This document shows, piece by piece, positions 1 through 8,876 of a stretch of DNA of 64,000 nt (positions are counted from its first letter, which is position 1; every line of letters begins with the position of its first letter). This stretch comes from JBQLZQ01 sp052168355 (GTDB lineage: Bacteria > Pseudomonadota > Alphaproteobacteria > DSM-16000 > Inquilinaceae), in the NCBI GenBank assembly GCA_052168355.1, contig JBQLZQ010000049.1, forward strand, positions 62,001 to 126,000. Reading direction: 5' to 3'. A model generated the notes under the pieces. The model did no database searches and was not told the origin of the DNA. It was given only the letters and a program-made list of their open reading frames with translations. Both the position numbers and the translations under genes were made by a program.

Positions 1-2
1 GG

Positions 3-923
3 GCGCCCCAGCCCTTTGCCCTGAACTTCGACGTGCTGGCGCACGAGGTGGCGCACACCATCCTGTTCTCGGAGCTTGGAACGCCGCCGCCGGGCGCCGT
101 GTCGGCCGAGTTCCTGGCGTTTCACGAATCGATGAGCGATGTGGTGGCTTTGATATCGGCGCTTCATTTCGACGGCATCCTGGACCGCCTGATCGACCAG
201 ACCGACGGCAACCTCTACGTCCTCAACTGGCTGAACCGGATCGGCGAGTTATCGGATACCGAGCAAATTAGGCTGGCCAGCAACGAGGTGCGGATGGCCG
301 ATGTCGCCGGGCTGGGACTCGGTGCCGACGGGTCCTGGGTCGATCCGACGGGAGCCGGCCGGACCGTGCATCATCTCTCGCAGCCGCTCACCGGGGCGCT
401 GTTCGACACGTTGGTGGAGATCTATCAGGACGGGCTGGCGCGGCGCGGGATCATCGACCCGACGCTGGATCCGCGCGGCTGGTCGCGGGAAACGGTGGAA
501 CAGCGGTCGGCCGATCTGCAGCGTGCGTCTCGCTCCGCGCTGCGGTGGCATCGCGCGGCCATGCTGGACACCCTGCGGGAGGCTCGGGACGCGCTGGGAC
601 GCATCCTGGCGCGCACCTGGGACCGCTTGGACATCGCCCATTTCACCTTCGCGGACATGGCGGCTGCATTTCAGGTGTCGGCGGCGGAACTTGGGCAGGG
701 CCACAACCTCATGGCCTTTGCCGAAAACTTTTTGTGGCGCGGGATCGACCCGGCACTTGGAACCGCCTTACGGGCGGTCCGCCACCCGACGCCGCCGACC
801 GCGCTGCCTTATGCGATACGCGTGGCGCGCCGGCATGTCATGAACCGGGAGCGGGCCGCCGTGCCCGCGCGACCGGAAGATCTTGCAGGTCTGCTCGATC
901 ACGGTTTTCGTGCCGAAAGCTAA
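3..923 (+). CDS. Gluzincin-type zinc metallopeptidase, 3' part (5' end outside window)
   Basis: The reading frame is open from base 3, so the gene starts upstream and only its last 306 residues are visible. The sequence HEVAH (bases 42-56) fits the HExxH zinc site, and FLAFHESMSD about 30 residues later fits the second-helix ExxxD motif of thermolysin-like (gluzincin) peptidases, which supplies the third zinc ligand. The rest is mostly helical with no membrane segment visible. By family knowledge such enzymes hydrolyse peptide bonds, but the substrate and any signal peptide cannot be judged from this fragment. It ends 110 bp before the next gene on the same strand. The metal site is clear. 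Assignment to M4 rather than another gluzincin family is inference. Confidence 0.6.
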   Translation, partial: APQPFALNFDVLAHEVAHTILFSELGTPPPGAVSAEFLAFHESMSDVVALISALHFDGILDRLIDQTDGNLYVLNWLNRIGELSDTEQIRLASNEVRMADVAGLGLGADGSWVDPTGAGRTVHHLSQPLTGALFDTLVEIYQDGLARRGIIDPTLDPRGWSRETVEQRSADLQRASRSALRWHRAAMLDTLREARDALGRILARTWDRLDIAHFTFADMAAAFQVSAAELGQGHNLMAFAENFLWRGIDPALGTALRAVRHPTPPTALPYAIRVARRHVMNRERAAVPARPEDLAGLLDHGFRAES

Positions 924-1033
924 CGGTATGGGTTCATGGAGGCGACTGTCATGCTATAGACTTCAAAACATTTTACTCAAGTCTGTCTTGTTCTTTGCGC
1001 GTGGTTGATCGAAATATTGGAAAGGGCGGCACT

Positions 1034-1609
1034 ATGGCGACGAACCCTGAATCTGGATCGGTATCGTTTGATGAAACATTGCTAGCGTCATCGCAGGTGA
1101 GATTGTTCGGCAGGATCTTCAAAGGCCTAAAGATCGACGAAGAAGGGCTGAGTGCCTTCAACGAGAACCTGGCCAAACCCAATGCCAATCCGCTGACCCA
1201 GAAGCTGGATCGCGCGCTCGACCCGAAGCTGGCGCGGATTTACGGTTTTTCTTACGAGGGCAGCTACTACAAGCTTCAGAAACCCTATGTGTTCCTCGTG
1301 CATGGCGATGGTGACGAGATCCAGGAGCCCGAGCATATCGGCCGGGTCGGTATCGAAACCAAGGACGATACGTTTCTGCGCGGCGTGCGGGTCTGGAGCT
1401 ACGACAAGATCGATTTCTCGATCCGCATCGATGTGGTCAGCGGGTGGCTTGAGGAAATCCTGCTCGATGCCGCGATGGGTACGGCGGTCAATCTGAACAT
1501 GGATCAGGTGGCGGGCCGGGCCGACATGACCGGACGGGCCGACATGACCTCGCGCGCCGATCTTGCGGCCAGGGCCGACATGTCCATGCGCGGCCGCTTC
1601 GGCGGCTGA
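1034..1609 (+). CDS. Hypothetical protein with C-terminal RADM repeats
   Basis: This 191-residue protein starts at the ATG preceded by GGAAAGGGCGG. I do not recognise the family. No signal peptide or membrane segment is visible. The body is acidic to neutral and mixed alpha/beta in appearance, with motifs such as GFSYEGSYYKL and PYVFLVHGDG. The last 35 residues contain four copies of a short unit reading RAD(M/L) with T, S or A spacers, before an RGRFGG tail rich in arginine and glycine. The stop codon is 4 bp from the ATG of the DM13 gene, so the two are probably co-transcribed and translationally coupled. The repeat tail could be a disordered binding segment, which is inference only. Confidence 0.7.
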   Translation: MATNPESGSVSFDETLLASSQVRLFGRIFKGLKIDEEGLSAFNENLAKPNANPLTQKLDRALDPKLARIYGFSYEGSYYKLQKPYVFLVHGDGDEIQEPEHIGRVGIETKDDTFLRGVRVWSYDKIDFSIRIDVVSGWLEEILLDAAMGTAVNLNMDQVAGRADMTGRADMTSRADLAARADMSMRGRFGG

Positions 1610-1613
1610 CCGG

Positions 1614-2096
1614 ATGGCTTCGCGCTCCTGGATCTTCGGGGTCGCCGGCCTGGTTGTCGGTTTCGTGCTGGGAGCGGCGTTTTGGTATCTGGCCAGCCCC
1701 CTTTGGATCGATCACGTGGTGTCGGAAGGCGCCGGCGTGGCCGCGATGGCCGAACCGGTGGCCAGCGGTACATTCGTCGATGCCGACCGGGCCCACAGCG
1801 GGACCGGCACGGCGACCTTGTTTCGGGTGGCCGAGAGCGTCCATGTTTTGCGCCTGACCGACTTCGAGGTGACCAACGGCCCGGATCTGGAGGTCTGGCT
1901 GTCCGCGCACCCCGGCCCGCAATCATCCGCCGACGTGCGGGACAATGACTGGGTCTCCCTGGGACCGCTCAAGGGCAATATCGGCGATCAGAACTACGAC
2001 ATCCCGGCGGATGTCGATATCGACCGCTACCAGTCGGTCGTGATCTGGTGCGAGCAGTTTTCGGTGCTCTTCTCCCCGGCCGCGCTCGCCCGGTAG
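1614..2096 (+). CDS. DM13 domain protein, membrane anchored
   Basis: This 160-residue protein has an N-terminal hydrophobic helix (about residues 5-28) that fits a signal anchor or uncleaved signal peptide, followed by a DM13 domain (about 50-158). The DM13 signature is visible as GTGTATLFR, then LRLTDFEVTNGPDLEVWLS, then a region with VSLGPLKGNIGDQNYDIP and a single cysteine in VIWCEQF near the C-terminus, as usual for this family. DM13 domains have been proposed to take part in redox or electron transfer reactions outside the cytoplasm, but the biochemical role in bacteria is not settled. The ATG was chosen because it lies just after the upstream stop and opens directly into the membrane helix. 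Confidence 0.75.
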   Translation: MASRSWIFGVAGLVVGFVLGAAFWYLASPLWIDHVVSEGAGVAAMAEPVASGTFVDADRAHSGTGTATLFRVAESVHVLRLTDFEVTNGPDLEVWLSAHPGPQSSADVRDNDWVSLGPLKGNIGDQNYDIPADVDIDRYQSVVIWCEQFSVLFSPAALAR

Positions 2097-2104
2097 TCAG
2101 GCGT

Positions 2105-3280
2105 TCAGGACGGCGCCAGTTCCTGTTCGACCAGCACCGCCCAGAAGCTGGCGCCGGTGGCGATGGCGTCGTCGTTGAAGTCGTAGCGTCCATTGTGGTG
2201 CAGGGCGCCCTCCCTGGCCGGGCCGTTGCCCACCCAGACATAGGCGGCCGCCCGGCCGTCGGCCAGAAAGGCGAAATCATCGCCGGCGGTGCTGGGCGGA
2301 AAGTTTCCGATCACCCGGTCCTCGCCGACCACGGCCGCCGCCGCCCGCCGGGCCCGTCCGGTGGCGTCGGGGTCGTTGATCACCGGCGGGATGCGGCGGA
2401 TGAAGCGATAATCCGCCTCGATGCCGAACGTCCGGGCCACGCCATGCGCCAGGTGTCCAATCTCCGCTTCCAGCAGGTCGCGCACGGCGGGATCGAAGGC
2501 CCGCGCCGTGCCGCGCACCGCTACCCGGTCGGGAATCACGTTCCACGCTTCCGGATCGCCGCCGACAAGACTGCAGGCGCTGACCACACAGGGATGCAAC
2601 GGGTCGGCGCGGCGTCCCGGCACGGTCTGCAGCGTGGTCAGAAAGTGACCGGCGGCGGTGATCGCGTCCCGGCCCAGATGGGGCTTGGCGCCATGGGTGC
2701 CCTCGCCGCGAAACACGGCTTCCCAACTGTCGGAGGACGCAAGCTGCGGGCCCGGCGTCACCGCCATCTGGTCGACGGCCAGCCCGGGCATGTTGTGCAT
2801 GCCGAATACCGCCTCGGCCGGAAACAGGTCGAACAGCCCGTCCTCGACCATGCGCCGGCCGCCGCCGCGTCCTTCCTCGGCCGGCTGGAAGACGAAATGG
2901 ACGACGCCGTCGAAACGCCGCGTTTCCGCCAGATACCGCGCCGCCCCCAGCAGCATCGTGGTGTGCCCGTCATGGCCGCAGGCATGCATCCGGCCGGGCG
3001 TCGTCGAGGCATAGGGCAGTCCGGTGCGCTCGGGCATGGGCAGGGCGTCCATATCGGCGCGCAACGCGATGGCGCGGTTGGCGGTGCCGGCGCGCAAGGT
3101 GCCGACGACCCCCGTTTCGGCCAGACCGCGATGCACGTCGATCCCCCAGTTCTCGAGCCTTTCGGCGACCAGGGTGGCCGTCCGCCGCTCCTCGAACCCA
3201 AGCTCGGGATGGGCGTGGATATCACGGCGCAGGATGGACAGGTCATCCTGCCAAGCGGCGATACGGGGAAGGATTGGCAC
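2105..3280 (-). CDS. M20 family metallo-amidohydrolase (hippurate/N-acyl amino acid hydrolase type)
   Basis: This 391-residue protein resembles the M20D subfamily. The N-terminus carries IHAHPELGFEE, a classic start of these amidohydrolases, followed by ALRADMDALPM and MHACGHDGHTTMLL, which carry the metal-binding His and Asp residues. EEGRGGG and a C-terminal TAGDDFAF complete the pattern. Members remove acyl groups from N-acyl amino acids or similar amides. The start is a GTG three bases after the stop of the upstream dioxygenase gene, so both form one operon and are probably translationally coupled. The pairing suggests joint catabolism of an amide or sulfonate-like substrate, but the substrate is not shown by the sequence. 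Confidence 0.85.
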   Translation of the reverse strand: MPILPRIAAWQDDLSILRRDIHAHPELGFEERRTATLVAERLENWGIDVHRGLAETGVVGTLRAGTANRAIALRADMDALPMPERTGLPYASTTPGRMHACGHDGHTTMLLGAARYLAETRRFDGVVHFVFQPAEEGRGGGRRMVEDGLFDLFPAEAVFGMHNMPGLAVDQMAVTPGPQLASSDSWEAVFRGEGTHGAKPHLGRDAITAAGHFLTTLQTVPGRRADPLHPCVVSACSLVGGDPEAWNVIPDRVAVRGTARAFDPAVRDLLEAEIGHLAHGVARTFGIEADYRFIRRIPPVINDPDATGRARRAAAAVVGEDRVIGNFPPSTAGDDFAFLADGRAAAYVWVGNGPAREGALHHNGRYDFNDDAIATGASFWAVLVEQELAPS

Positions 3281-3283
3281 CTT

Positions 3284-4348
3284 TTACGAACCTTCGTCGG
3301 CCGCGGACGGTACGCCGCCTCTGACAGCGCCGGCTTCGACCGTGTCGTAGAGTCCCAGGAACGGGCTCGGCAGCCGGCGGCTGTTGGGCATGGCCAGCCA
3401 CAGGCGCAGCAGACGACGTCGCCGGTCCGGCGACGGATCGTCCACGAACGCCGTGCGGCTGTGCAGGGTCACGTAGCTGTTGAGGAACTGGATGTCGCCG
3501 GGCTGGAAATCCATGTCGAGCGCCAAGTCCGGATCGGCGGCGGTGGCGTCGAAAAGATCCAGCGCCTCGATCTGCCGCGATGTCAGGCGGGGCACCTCGG
3601 CAAAACGCTGGGCGCTTTCGAAAAAGTCGCGGACATAGCGCACGGCGAACACGCCGTTTTCGATCATGAACACGGGCATGTCGACCCAGCCAGGGGCGCC
3701 CGGCGGTTCCTCCCCTCGCCGATCGGCCGCCAGCGGACGCATCAATTCGGACAGCAGGTCCGGCCGCTGTTCGGCCAGCCTGTTGTAGACCGAAAGGGCG
3801 CTGACCACCCGGCTGGCACCGCCCGACCGTGCCCCGCGCAGGCACATCAACCCGACGCAGTCGCACCGGTCGGTATGGAACAGCAGCCGCGCCCTGGTCT
3901 CGTATCCGCGCACATGCGGGTCGGCGATGTCGCCGCCCAGATCGCGGACATGGCCCAGCACGTCGCCCTTTCGGCTTTGCGGCACGGCGGTGCCCAGGTG
4001 AAGGCCCACACCCCAGAAGACGGCCTCGGCCAACGGCTGGGGGTAGCCTTCGGCGGGCAGACCGCGGATCAGCACGAAGCCGCGCCCGTCTTCCAGTTCC
4101 GACCGCACCGACGCCAGCAGGCCGGCGGTTCGGGGCAGGGGGAAATCGTCTCGGGTCATGGACGGTGGCGGCCGGCCCGCGGCCAGGGCGTGATCTGCCG
4201 CCTGTTCGATCTCCGCGATCTGTTCGGGCGTCAGATGGATGATCCAGTCCCCCGGCCGTCGGGCCAGATCGCCACCGGTCCAGGCCGCCGGTCCGGTCAG
4301 GAGATCGGAGGAGGGATGCTCATGAGCCACACTATTGACCAGCGACAT
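3284..4348 (-). CDS. TauD/TfdA-family Fe(II)/2-oxoglutarate dioxygenase
   Basis: This 354-residue protein has the facial triad of TauD-like oxygenases. FHTDRCD gives the HxD pair in the middle of the chain and TLHSRTAF gives the distal histidine. The run of arginines before LLRLWLAMP near the C-terminus holds the residue expected to bind the 2-oxoglutarate carboxylate. The family couples oxidation of 2-oxoglutarate to hydroxylation of a substrate. An in-frame TTG 26 codons upstream exists, but the ATG at 4348 is preferred because the extra residues are low in conservation-like features and TTG is rare. It is divergent from the phosphoribosyltransferase gene and followed within 3 bp by the M20 amidohydrolase. 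Confidence 0.85.
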   Translation of the reverse strand: MSLVNSVAHEHPSSDLLTGPAAWTGGDLARRPGDWIIHLTPEQIAEIEQAADHALAAGRPPPSMTRDDFPLPRTAGLLASVRSELEDGRGFVLIRGLPAEGYPQPLAEAVFWGVGLHLGTAVPQSRKGDVLGHVRDLGGDIADPHVRGYETRARLLFHTDRCDCVGLMCLRGARSGGASRVVSALSVYNRLAEQRPDLLSELMRPLAADRRGEEPPGAPGWVDMPVFMIENGVFAVRYVRDFFESAQRFAEVPRLTSRQIEALDLFDATAADPDLALDMDFQPGDIQFLNSYVTLHSRTAFVDDPSPDRRRRLLRLWLAMPNSRRLPSPFLGLYDTVEAGAVRGGVPSAADEGS

Positions 4349-4381
4349 CGACGGGCTTTTCGGTTTCTCGCGCGAATTTGG

Positions 4382-4387
4382 TATAAT
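4382..4387 (+). promoter_or_regulatory. TATAAT -10 element in divergent intergenic region
   Basis: A perfect TATAAT hexamer lies in the AT-rich stretch between the divergent dioxygenase and phosphoribosyltransferase genes, 65 bp before the latter's ATG. No good -35 hexamer is seen at 16-18 bp, so this is only a candidate. Confidence 0.35.
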
Positions 4388-4452
4388 TTCGACCAAAGAC
4401 GGGGCGGAATCAACCGGATCGCCCAACCTACGAAGGGCCCGAAGGAGTTTCC

Positions 4453-5166
4453 ATGCCCGACGCCCTTTCCCCGCCCCATGGCTTCTGGCAGACGCTGCTG
4501 GCCCCCGACGCGCTCGAGGCGCGGCAGTCGGCGGGACCGTTTGCCGACTCCTATCCCTCCAGGCTTCCCGACGGGCGTTGGCTGATGCTGCCGTTGCGTG
4601 TCCTGCCCGGCACGCCGGACCGGGCCGTGGCCTCCCTGATCGTCAACCAGGCGGCCTTGGCGGTGGAGGACGCGCTGATCGCGGCCATGGCCGACCGGGC
4701 CGCCGGGATACCGGCCGACATCGTCGTGGCGCTGCCAACCCTGGGCCTGACCCTCGGCCGCGGCGTGGCGCACCGCCTGGGTCACAGCCGTTATGTGCCC
4801 CTGGGCCACTCGCGCAAGTTCTGGTACCGCGACGACCTGTCGGTGCCGACCCGGTCGATCACCAGCCCCGGGCACGAGAAAAGGCTCTATCTCGATCCGC
4901 GGCTCGTGCCGCTGGTGGATGGGCGGCGGGTGCTTGTCGTGGACGACGTGGTCAGCACCGGCGGATCCGCCCGGTCCGCTCTCGACCTGCTGATCCGGGC
5001 CGGCGCCCGGCCGGTCGGGCTGATCGTGGCCATGATCCAGACGGATCGCTGGCGGTCCGTGCTGAACGACGCGGTGCCGGGCTTTTCCGACCGCGTCGCC
5101 GGCGTCTTCCAAACGCCGCTGTTCGCTGGAGCCAACGGCGCGTGGAGCCCGATTTCTTCGGGGTGA
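4453..5166 (+). CDS. Phosphoribosyltransferase family protein
   Basis: This 237-residue protein carries a clear type I phosphoribosyltransferase signature, RVLVVDDVVSTGGSA, at about residues 158-172. The paired acidic residues and the TGG loop bind PRPP. Upstream of this is a region with VVALPTLGLTLGRGVAHRLG, which fits the PP loop of the fold. The N-terminal 60 residues may form the hood that selects the base. Family members transfer ribose 5-phosphate between PRPP and a nitrogenous base, or act as regulators. The substrate is not identifiable from this sequence. The ATG follows a strong GAAGGAG ribosome binding site, and the gene stands alone between divergent and downstream units. Confidence 0.8.
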   Translation: MPDALSPPHGFWQTLLAPDALEARQSAGPFADSYPSRLPDGRWLMLPLRVLPGTPDRAVASLIVNQAALAVEDALIAAMADRAAGIPADIVVALPTLGLTLGRGVAHRLGHSRYVPLGHSRKFWYRDDLSVPTRSITSPGHEKRLYLDPRLVPLVDGRRVLVVDDVVSTGGSARSALDLLIRAGARPVGLIVAMIQTDRWRSVLNDAVPGFSDRVAGVFQTPLFAGANGAWSPISSG

Positions 5167-5281
5167 CGGCTTGTCCTGGCGGGATCGGGCTGCCTAAGAT
5201 TGGTCCCTTGAAAAAAGTACGACAATAAGAACGCCACCGGCGCCGTCATCGGTTACACCCAACAACAGGAGAAGCATAAAA

Positions 5282-6871
5282 ATGGGAGCGCATTCCCGAA
5301 AAACCGTCGTCGCCGGGCTGATCGCCGCGGCGCTGACCCTGGTCATGCCGACCGGTCCGGCCGCGGCCGACGAACTGGTGATCGGCACGGCGGCGGAGCC
5401 GACATCCCTCGACCCGCACTATCACAGTCTGGTCACCAACATCGCCTATTCGCGGCATTTCTTCGACCCGCTGGTGGCCCAGGACGCCTCCCAGCAGCTT
5501 GTCCCCGCCTTGGCCGAACGCTGGGAAGCGGTGGACGACACGACCTGGCTGTTCCATCTGCGCGACGGCGTGACCTTTCACGACGGCACGCCGTTCACCG
5601 CCGCCGACGTGGTATTCACCATGGGGCGGGCGGGCGACGTGCCCGACAGCCCGTCCTCGTTCCGCACCTATACCGGCGCCATCGCGACGATCGAGGCGGT
5701 CGACGACCTGACCGTCCGGATCACCACGGCCGACCCGGTGCCGCTGCTGCCCAACCTTCTCAGCCTGGTGATGATCGTGTCCGAGACCCATGGCGCGGGC
5801 GCAACGACGGAAGACTACAACGCCGGCACCGCCCTGATCGGCACCGGCCCCTATCGGCTGGAGTCGTGGGAGCGGGGCGACCGCGTCGTGATGAGCCGCT
5901 ATGACGATTATTGGGGGGACGCGCCCGCCTTCGAGACCGTGACCTACCGGCCGATCCCCAACCCGGCGTCGCGCGTCGCCTCGCTGTTGGCCGGCGATGT
6001 CGATTTCATCGACGTGGTGCCGACCGCCGATATCGCCCGGCTGCGCGCCGATCCGGAAATCGAGCTGGCCGAAAGCGTCTCGAACCGGCTGCTGTTCCTG
6101 ATGTTCGACAGCGACCGCGCCGTCACCCCCAACGTCACCGCCAGGGACGGGTCGGAAATTCCCAACCCGTTCCTGGATCAACGGGTGCGGGCCGCGATCG
6201 ACATGGCCATCGACCGCGACTCCATCGCCGACTCGATCTTCGAGGGCAGCGCGCTGCCGACCGGGGACCTGGCGCCGCCGGGATATTTCGGCACCAGCCC
6301 CAGCCTGGAGGAGCCGACGCCCTACGATCTGGAGGCGGCCAGGGCGCTGCTGGCCGAGGCGGGGTATGCGGACGGTTTCCGGGTCGTGATCAATGGCACT
6401 ATGGATCGCTACATCAACGATTCCCAGGTGGTTCAGGCCGTGGCCCAGATGCTGTCCCGGCTGGGACTGCAGGCCGAGGCGGAGACGGAAAGCCGGACGA
6501 CCTATTTCGGCAACGCCAACGATCTGAAATACAGCCTGATGCTGCTCAGCTTCTCTCCCAATCCCGAGGTTCTGGGCATGCTCGAGGTGCTGTTGCACAC
6601 CTATGACCGGGAGGCCGGGCTGGGCGTCAACAACCGGGGCCGCTATTCCAATCCCGACGTCGACGCCCTCATCGTTCAGGCGCGTCGGACGGTGGACAAC
6701 ACCGAGCGGGAGCGGCTGGAGCAGGAGGCGACGCAGCTTGCCGTCGGCGAGGACAAGGGGCTCTTGCCGCTGTACTTCCAGTTCAATACCTGGGCCATGC
6801 GCAACGGGCTTGCCTATGAGGCGCGAACCGACGAGATGACCCTGGCGATGGGGGTTACGCCGGCCGAATAA
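5282..6871 (+). CDS. Family 5 ABC transporter substrate-binding protein (peptide/nickel type)
   Basis: This 529-residue protein begins with a Sec signal peptide (basic start, hydrophobic core VVAGLIAAALTLVMP, likely cleavage after AAA near residue 26). It then shows the SBP_bac_5 pattern: LVIGTAAEPTSLDPHYHS at the mature start, then FHDGTPFTAADVVFT, then GTGPYRLESW, and a DQRVRAAIDMAIDRDSI segment. It would bind a peptide or other polar solute in the periplasm for an ABC importer. The ribosome binding site CAGGAGAAG is well placed. No permease or ATPase gene of this system lies next to it. The convergent neighbour is an amidohydrolase, so the protein is an orphan and its partner must be elsewhere. 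Confidence 0.88.
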   Translation: MGAHSRKTVVAGLIAAALTLVMPTGPAAADELVIGTAAEPTSLDPHYHSLVTNIAYSRHFFDPLVAQDASQQLVPALAERWEAVDDTTWLFHLRDGVTFHDGTPFTAADVVFTMGRAGDVPDSPSSFRTYTGAIATIEAVDDLTVRITTADPVPLLPNLLSLVMIVSETHGAGATTEDYNAGTALIGTGPYRLESWERGDRVVMSRYDDYWGDAPAFETVTYRPIPNPASRVASLLAGDVDFIDVVPTADIARLRADPEIELAESVSNRLLFLMFDSDRAVTPNVTARDGSEIPNPFLDQRVRAAIDMAIDRDSIADSIFEGSALPTGDLAPPGYFGTSPSLEEPTPYDLEAARALLAEAGYADGFRVVINGTMDRYINDSQVVQAVAQMLSRLGLQAEAETESRTTYFGNANDLKYSLMLLSFSPNPEVLGMLEVLLHTYDREAGLGVNNRGRYSNPDVDALIVQARRTVDNTERERLEQEATQLAVGEDKGLLPLYFQFNTWAMRNGLAYEARTDEMTLAMGVTPAE

Positions 6872-6874
6872 CGC

Positions 6875-8203
6875 TCAATCCGGCACACGGTCGAGGATCG
6901 CGGTCCGCCGCCCCTCGACCGCTTTCCGGACGGCGTCGGCATCGACGCTGACCAGACGCCGTTCTTCGACCACGGGCTTGCCATCGACAAACACGGTGCG
7001 CACGTCCAGCGGCGTGGCGCCATAGACAAGCGCGGCATAGGGGTCGTAGACCGGCGCCAGATGCAGCCCGGTGGCGTCGATCAGCACAAGATCGGCCCTT
7101 TTGCCCGGCTCCAGGGAGCCAATGCGATCCCCCATGCCAAGAGCCTCGGCGCCGCCCATGCTGGCCATCCGCAGCACGTCGCGCGCGGGCATGATGGTGC
7201 GGTCGCCGGCCGCGTATTTGTGGACCTTGGCGACCAGGCCAAGCTGACCGATCACGTCCAGGGTGTTGCCGCTCATCGGCCCGTCGGTGCCCAGCCCCAC
7301 CTTGGCGCCGGCCGCCACCAGGGCCGGCGCCGGCGCGATCCCCTTTGCCGATTTCAGGTTGGCGGCCATGTTGTGGATCACCCCCGCGCCGCGCGCGGCC
7401 AGCAGGGCGATGTCGTCCGGGCCGACAAAGATGCAGTGACCGGCGACCAGGCGCGGTGTGAGCAGACCCAGCCTGTCCAGATAGGCCGTCGGCGACACCC
7501 CCGCCCGGTCGGCGATCGCCGCCGTTTCGGCCGTCGTTTCGGCCAGATGGGTGAGCACCGGGACCGCCTCGGCGGCGGCCAGGGCCGCTACCCGCTCCCA
7601 CGTCGCGTGATCCAGCGTATGGGGGGCGTGGGGCGCGATGGCTGGGGCGACCAGGGCGTGGTCGCGCCAGTCGGCGATGAGCTGCCCGGCCAGGGCCAGG
7701 GCGTCATCGGGGCCAGCGGCGTCGGGAGCCCGGCTGCCCAGGACGGTTTGGCCGGCGATGCAGCGCAGCCCGATTTCGGCCGCGGTGCGGGCGACCTCGG
7801 CCTCGAAGAAATACATGTCCGCAAAGCAGGTGACGCCGCCCAGGGCCATTTCCGCGATGCCCAGCCTGGCGCCATCCCGGACCGCCCCCCGGTCGAGGGA
7901 ATTGGCCTCCAATGGCCAGATAAAGCGCTCCAGCCGGTCGGCCCTGTCATCGCCCAACCCTCGGAACAAGGTCATGGCGGCATGGGTGTGGCCGTTGACC
8001 ATGCCGGGCAGGACGAACCGGCCCGTTGCGTCGATGGCGCGGCGCGGGCGCCAAGACTGGGCCAGTTCCGCGGGTCCCACGGCGACGATGCGGCCGGCAT
8101 CGACAACCACGCAGCCCCGTTCGAAAACCTCCCAGACCGGATTGATCGTCAACACATGGCCGCCCGATACGATGAGGTCGGCGGTGGGAAGTGGTTCGGG
8201 CAT
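6875..8203 (-). CDS. Amidohydrolase superfamily deaminase/chlorohydrolase (ATZ/TRZ type)
   Basis: This 442-residue protein has the binuclear or mononuclear metal site layout of the cyclic amidohydrolase superfamily. VNGHTHAAM follows beta strand 1, HAPHT lies in the middle, then HLAET, GHCIF and GTDGPMS carry the remaining ligands and the catalytic Asp. The N-terminal strand-rich part (ADLIVSGGHVLTINP) and the C-terminal GKRADLVLID segment form the composite sandwich domain. The closest well-known enzymes deaminate S-adenosylhomocysteine or 5'-methylthioadenosine, or dechlorinate triazines. Choosing among these needs comparison. The stop lies 3 bp from the stop of the convergent solute-binding protein gene. 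Confidence 0.87.
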   Translation of the reverse strand: MPEPLPTADLIVSGGHVLTINPVWEVFERGCVVVDAGRIVAVGPAELAQSWRPRRAIDATGRFVLPGMVNGHTHAAMTLFRGLGDDRADRLERFIWPLEANSLDRGAVRDGARLGIAEMALGGVTCFADMYFFEAEVARTAAEIGLRCIAGQTVLGSRAPDAAGPDDALALAGQLIADWRDHALVAPAIAPHAPHTLDHATWERVAALAAAEAVPVLTHLAETTAETAAIADRAGVSPTAYLDRLGLLTPRLVAGHCIFVGPDDIALLAARGAGVIHNMAANLKSAKGIAPAPALVAAGAKVGLGTDGPMSGNTLDVIGQLGLVAKVHKYAAGDRTIMPARDVLRMASMGGAEALGMGDRIGSLEPGKRADLVLIDATGLHLAPVYDPYAALVYGATPLDVRTVFVDGKPVVEERRLVSVDADAVRKAVEGRRTAILDRVPD

Positions 8204-8373
8204 GGGGTCTCCGGCCGGTCACAAGATGGCGTTTCATCATGAAGGTGGCAGGCCTCTTAGGGCAGCTTAAATCTTTCGCAATCCTTCGACTCCATAGTTT
8301 GGCCGATGATGGCGTCGACGGCACGAACGGGTGCGGCCGGCAGCCGGGATCGGGTACCGAAGGAAACGCGCCG

Positions 8374-8781
8374 ATGAACGCCCAGACCGTGGACAAGCTG
8401 CTTACGCTGGCCTTCCACCCGACCACGGCCGAACCGGAAGCCATCGCAGCGTTTCGTCACGCCCGGCGCCTGGGGGCGGGGCCGGACCAGTCCCTAGTCA
8501 GCCCGGGCAGCGGCCGGGATCGCCTGATCACGGCGATCGGGCCCGTCGCCACGCGGTTCTGGGCCACCGTGGTCAATGATCTCAACCAGGCGGCGTGGGA
8601 CGCCGGGGCACGTCTGCGTCTGCACATGACCGATTATCGGGTCAGCCAGCGGCGCTACCGGCTGGGGGCCGCCGCCGGGTTCCAGATCGAGGCCGACGGT
8701 CCGCCCGAAGCGCTGCGCCGTGTCGATACCGCCGTCAATGCCCTCGTCTCCTGGCTCAACGGCCGATCCGGGGCCTGCTGA
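8374..8781 (+). CDS. Small protein with DUF2786-like N-terminal segment
   Basis: This 135-residue protein starts at an ATG with GAAGGA nine bases upstream. Its first 40 residues (DKLLTLAFHPTTAEPEAIAAF) loosely resemble the DUF2786 pattern, in which a KLL-LA-x(3)-PxEAEAAxA helix pair opens the protein. The remainder is not recognised and has no membrane segment. The family assignment is weak. A frame extending further upstream exists, but the internal ATG is better supported by its ribosome binding site. Its neighbours are the divergent amidohydrolase gene and the downstream RCK_C membrane protein gene, which do not indicate a function. Confidence 0.55.
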   Translation: MNAQTVDKLLTLAFHPTTAEPEAIAAFRHARRLGAGPDQSLVSPGSGRDRLITAIGPVATRFWATVVNDLNQAAWDAGARLRLHMTDYRVSQRRYRLGAAAGFQIEADGPPEALRRVDTAVNALVSWLNGRSGAC

Positions 8782-8876
8782 CCGCCGGCTCTCTGCCGCC
8801 TGGAAGATGGACGGGTCACGCCTGGCGCTCTAAGTCTGTTCCGCGACCCCATCCATAGGCGCGTGGAGCATCCGCT

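Noticed and set aside
2048..4585. Very long open frame on the plus strand opposite the amidohydrolase and dioxygenase genes
   Set aside because: It covers two well-supported minus-strand genes, has biased low-complexity composition and no recognisable domain. Such frames arise from high GC in third codon positions.
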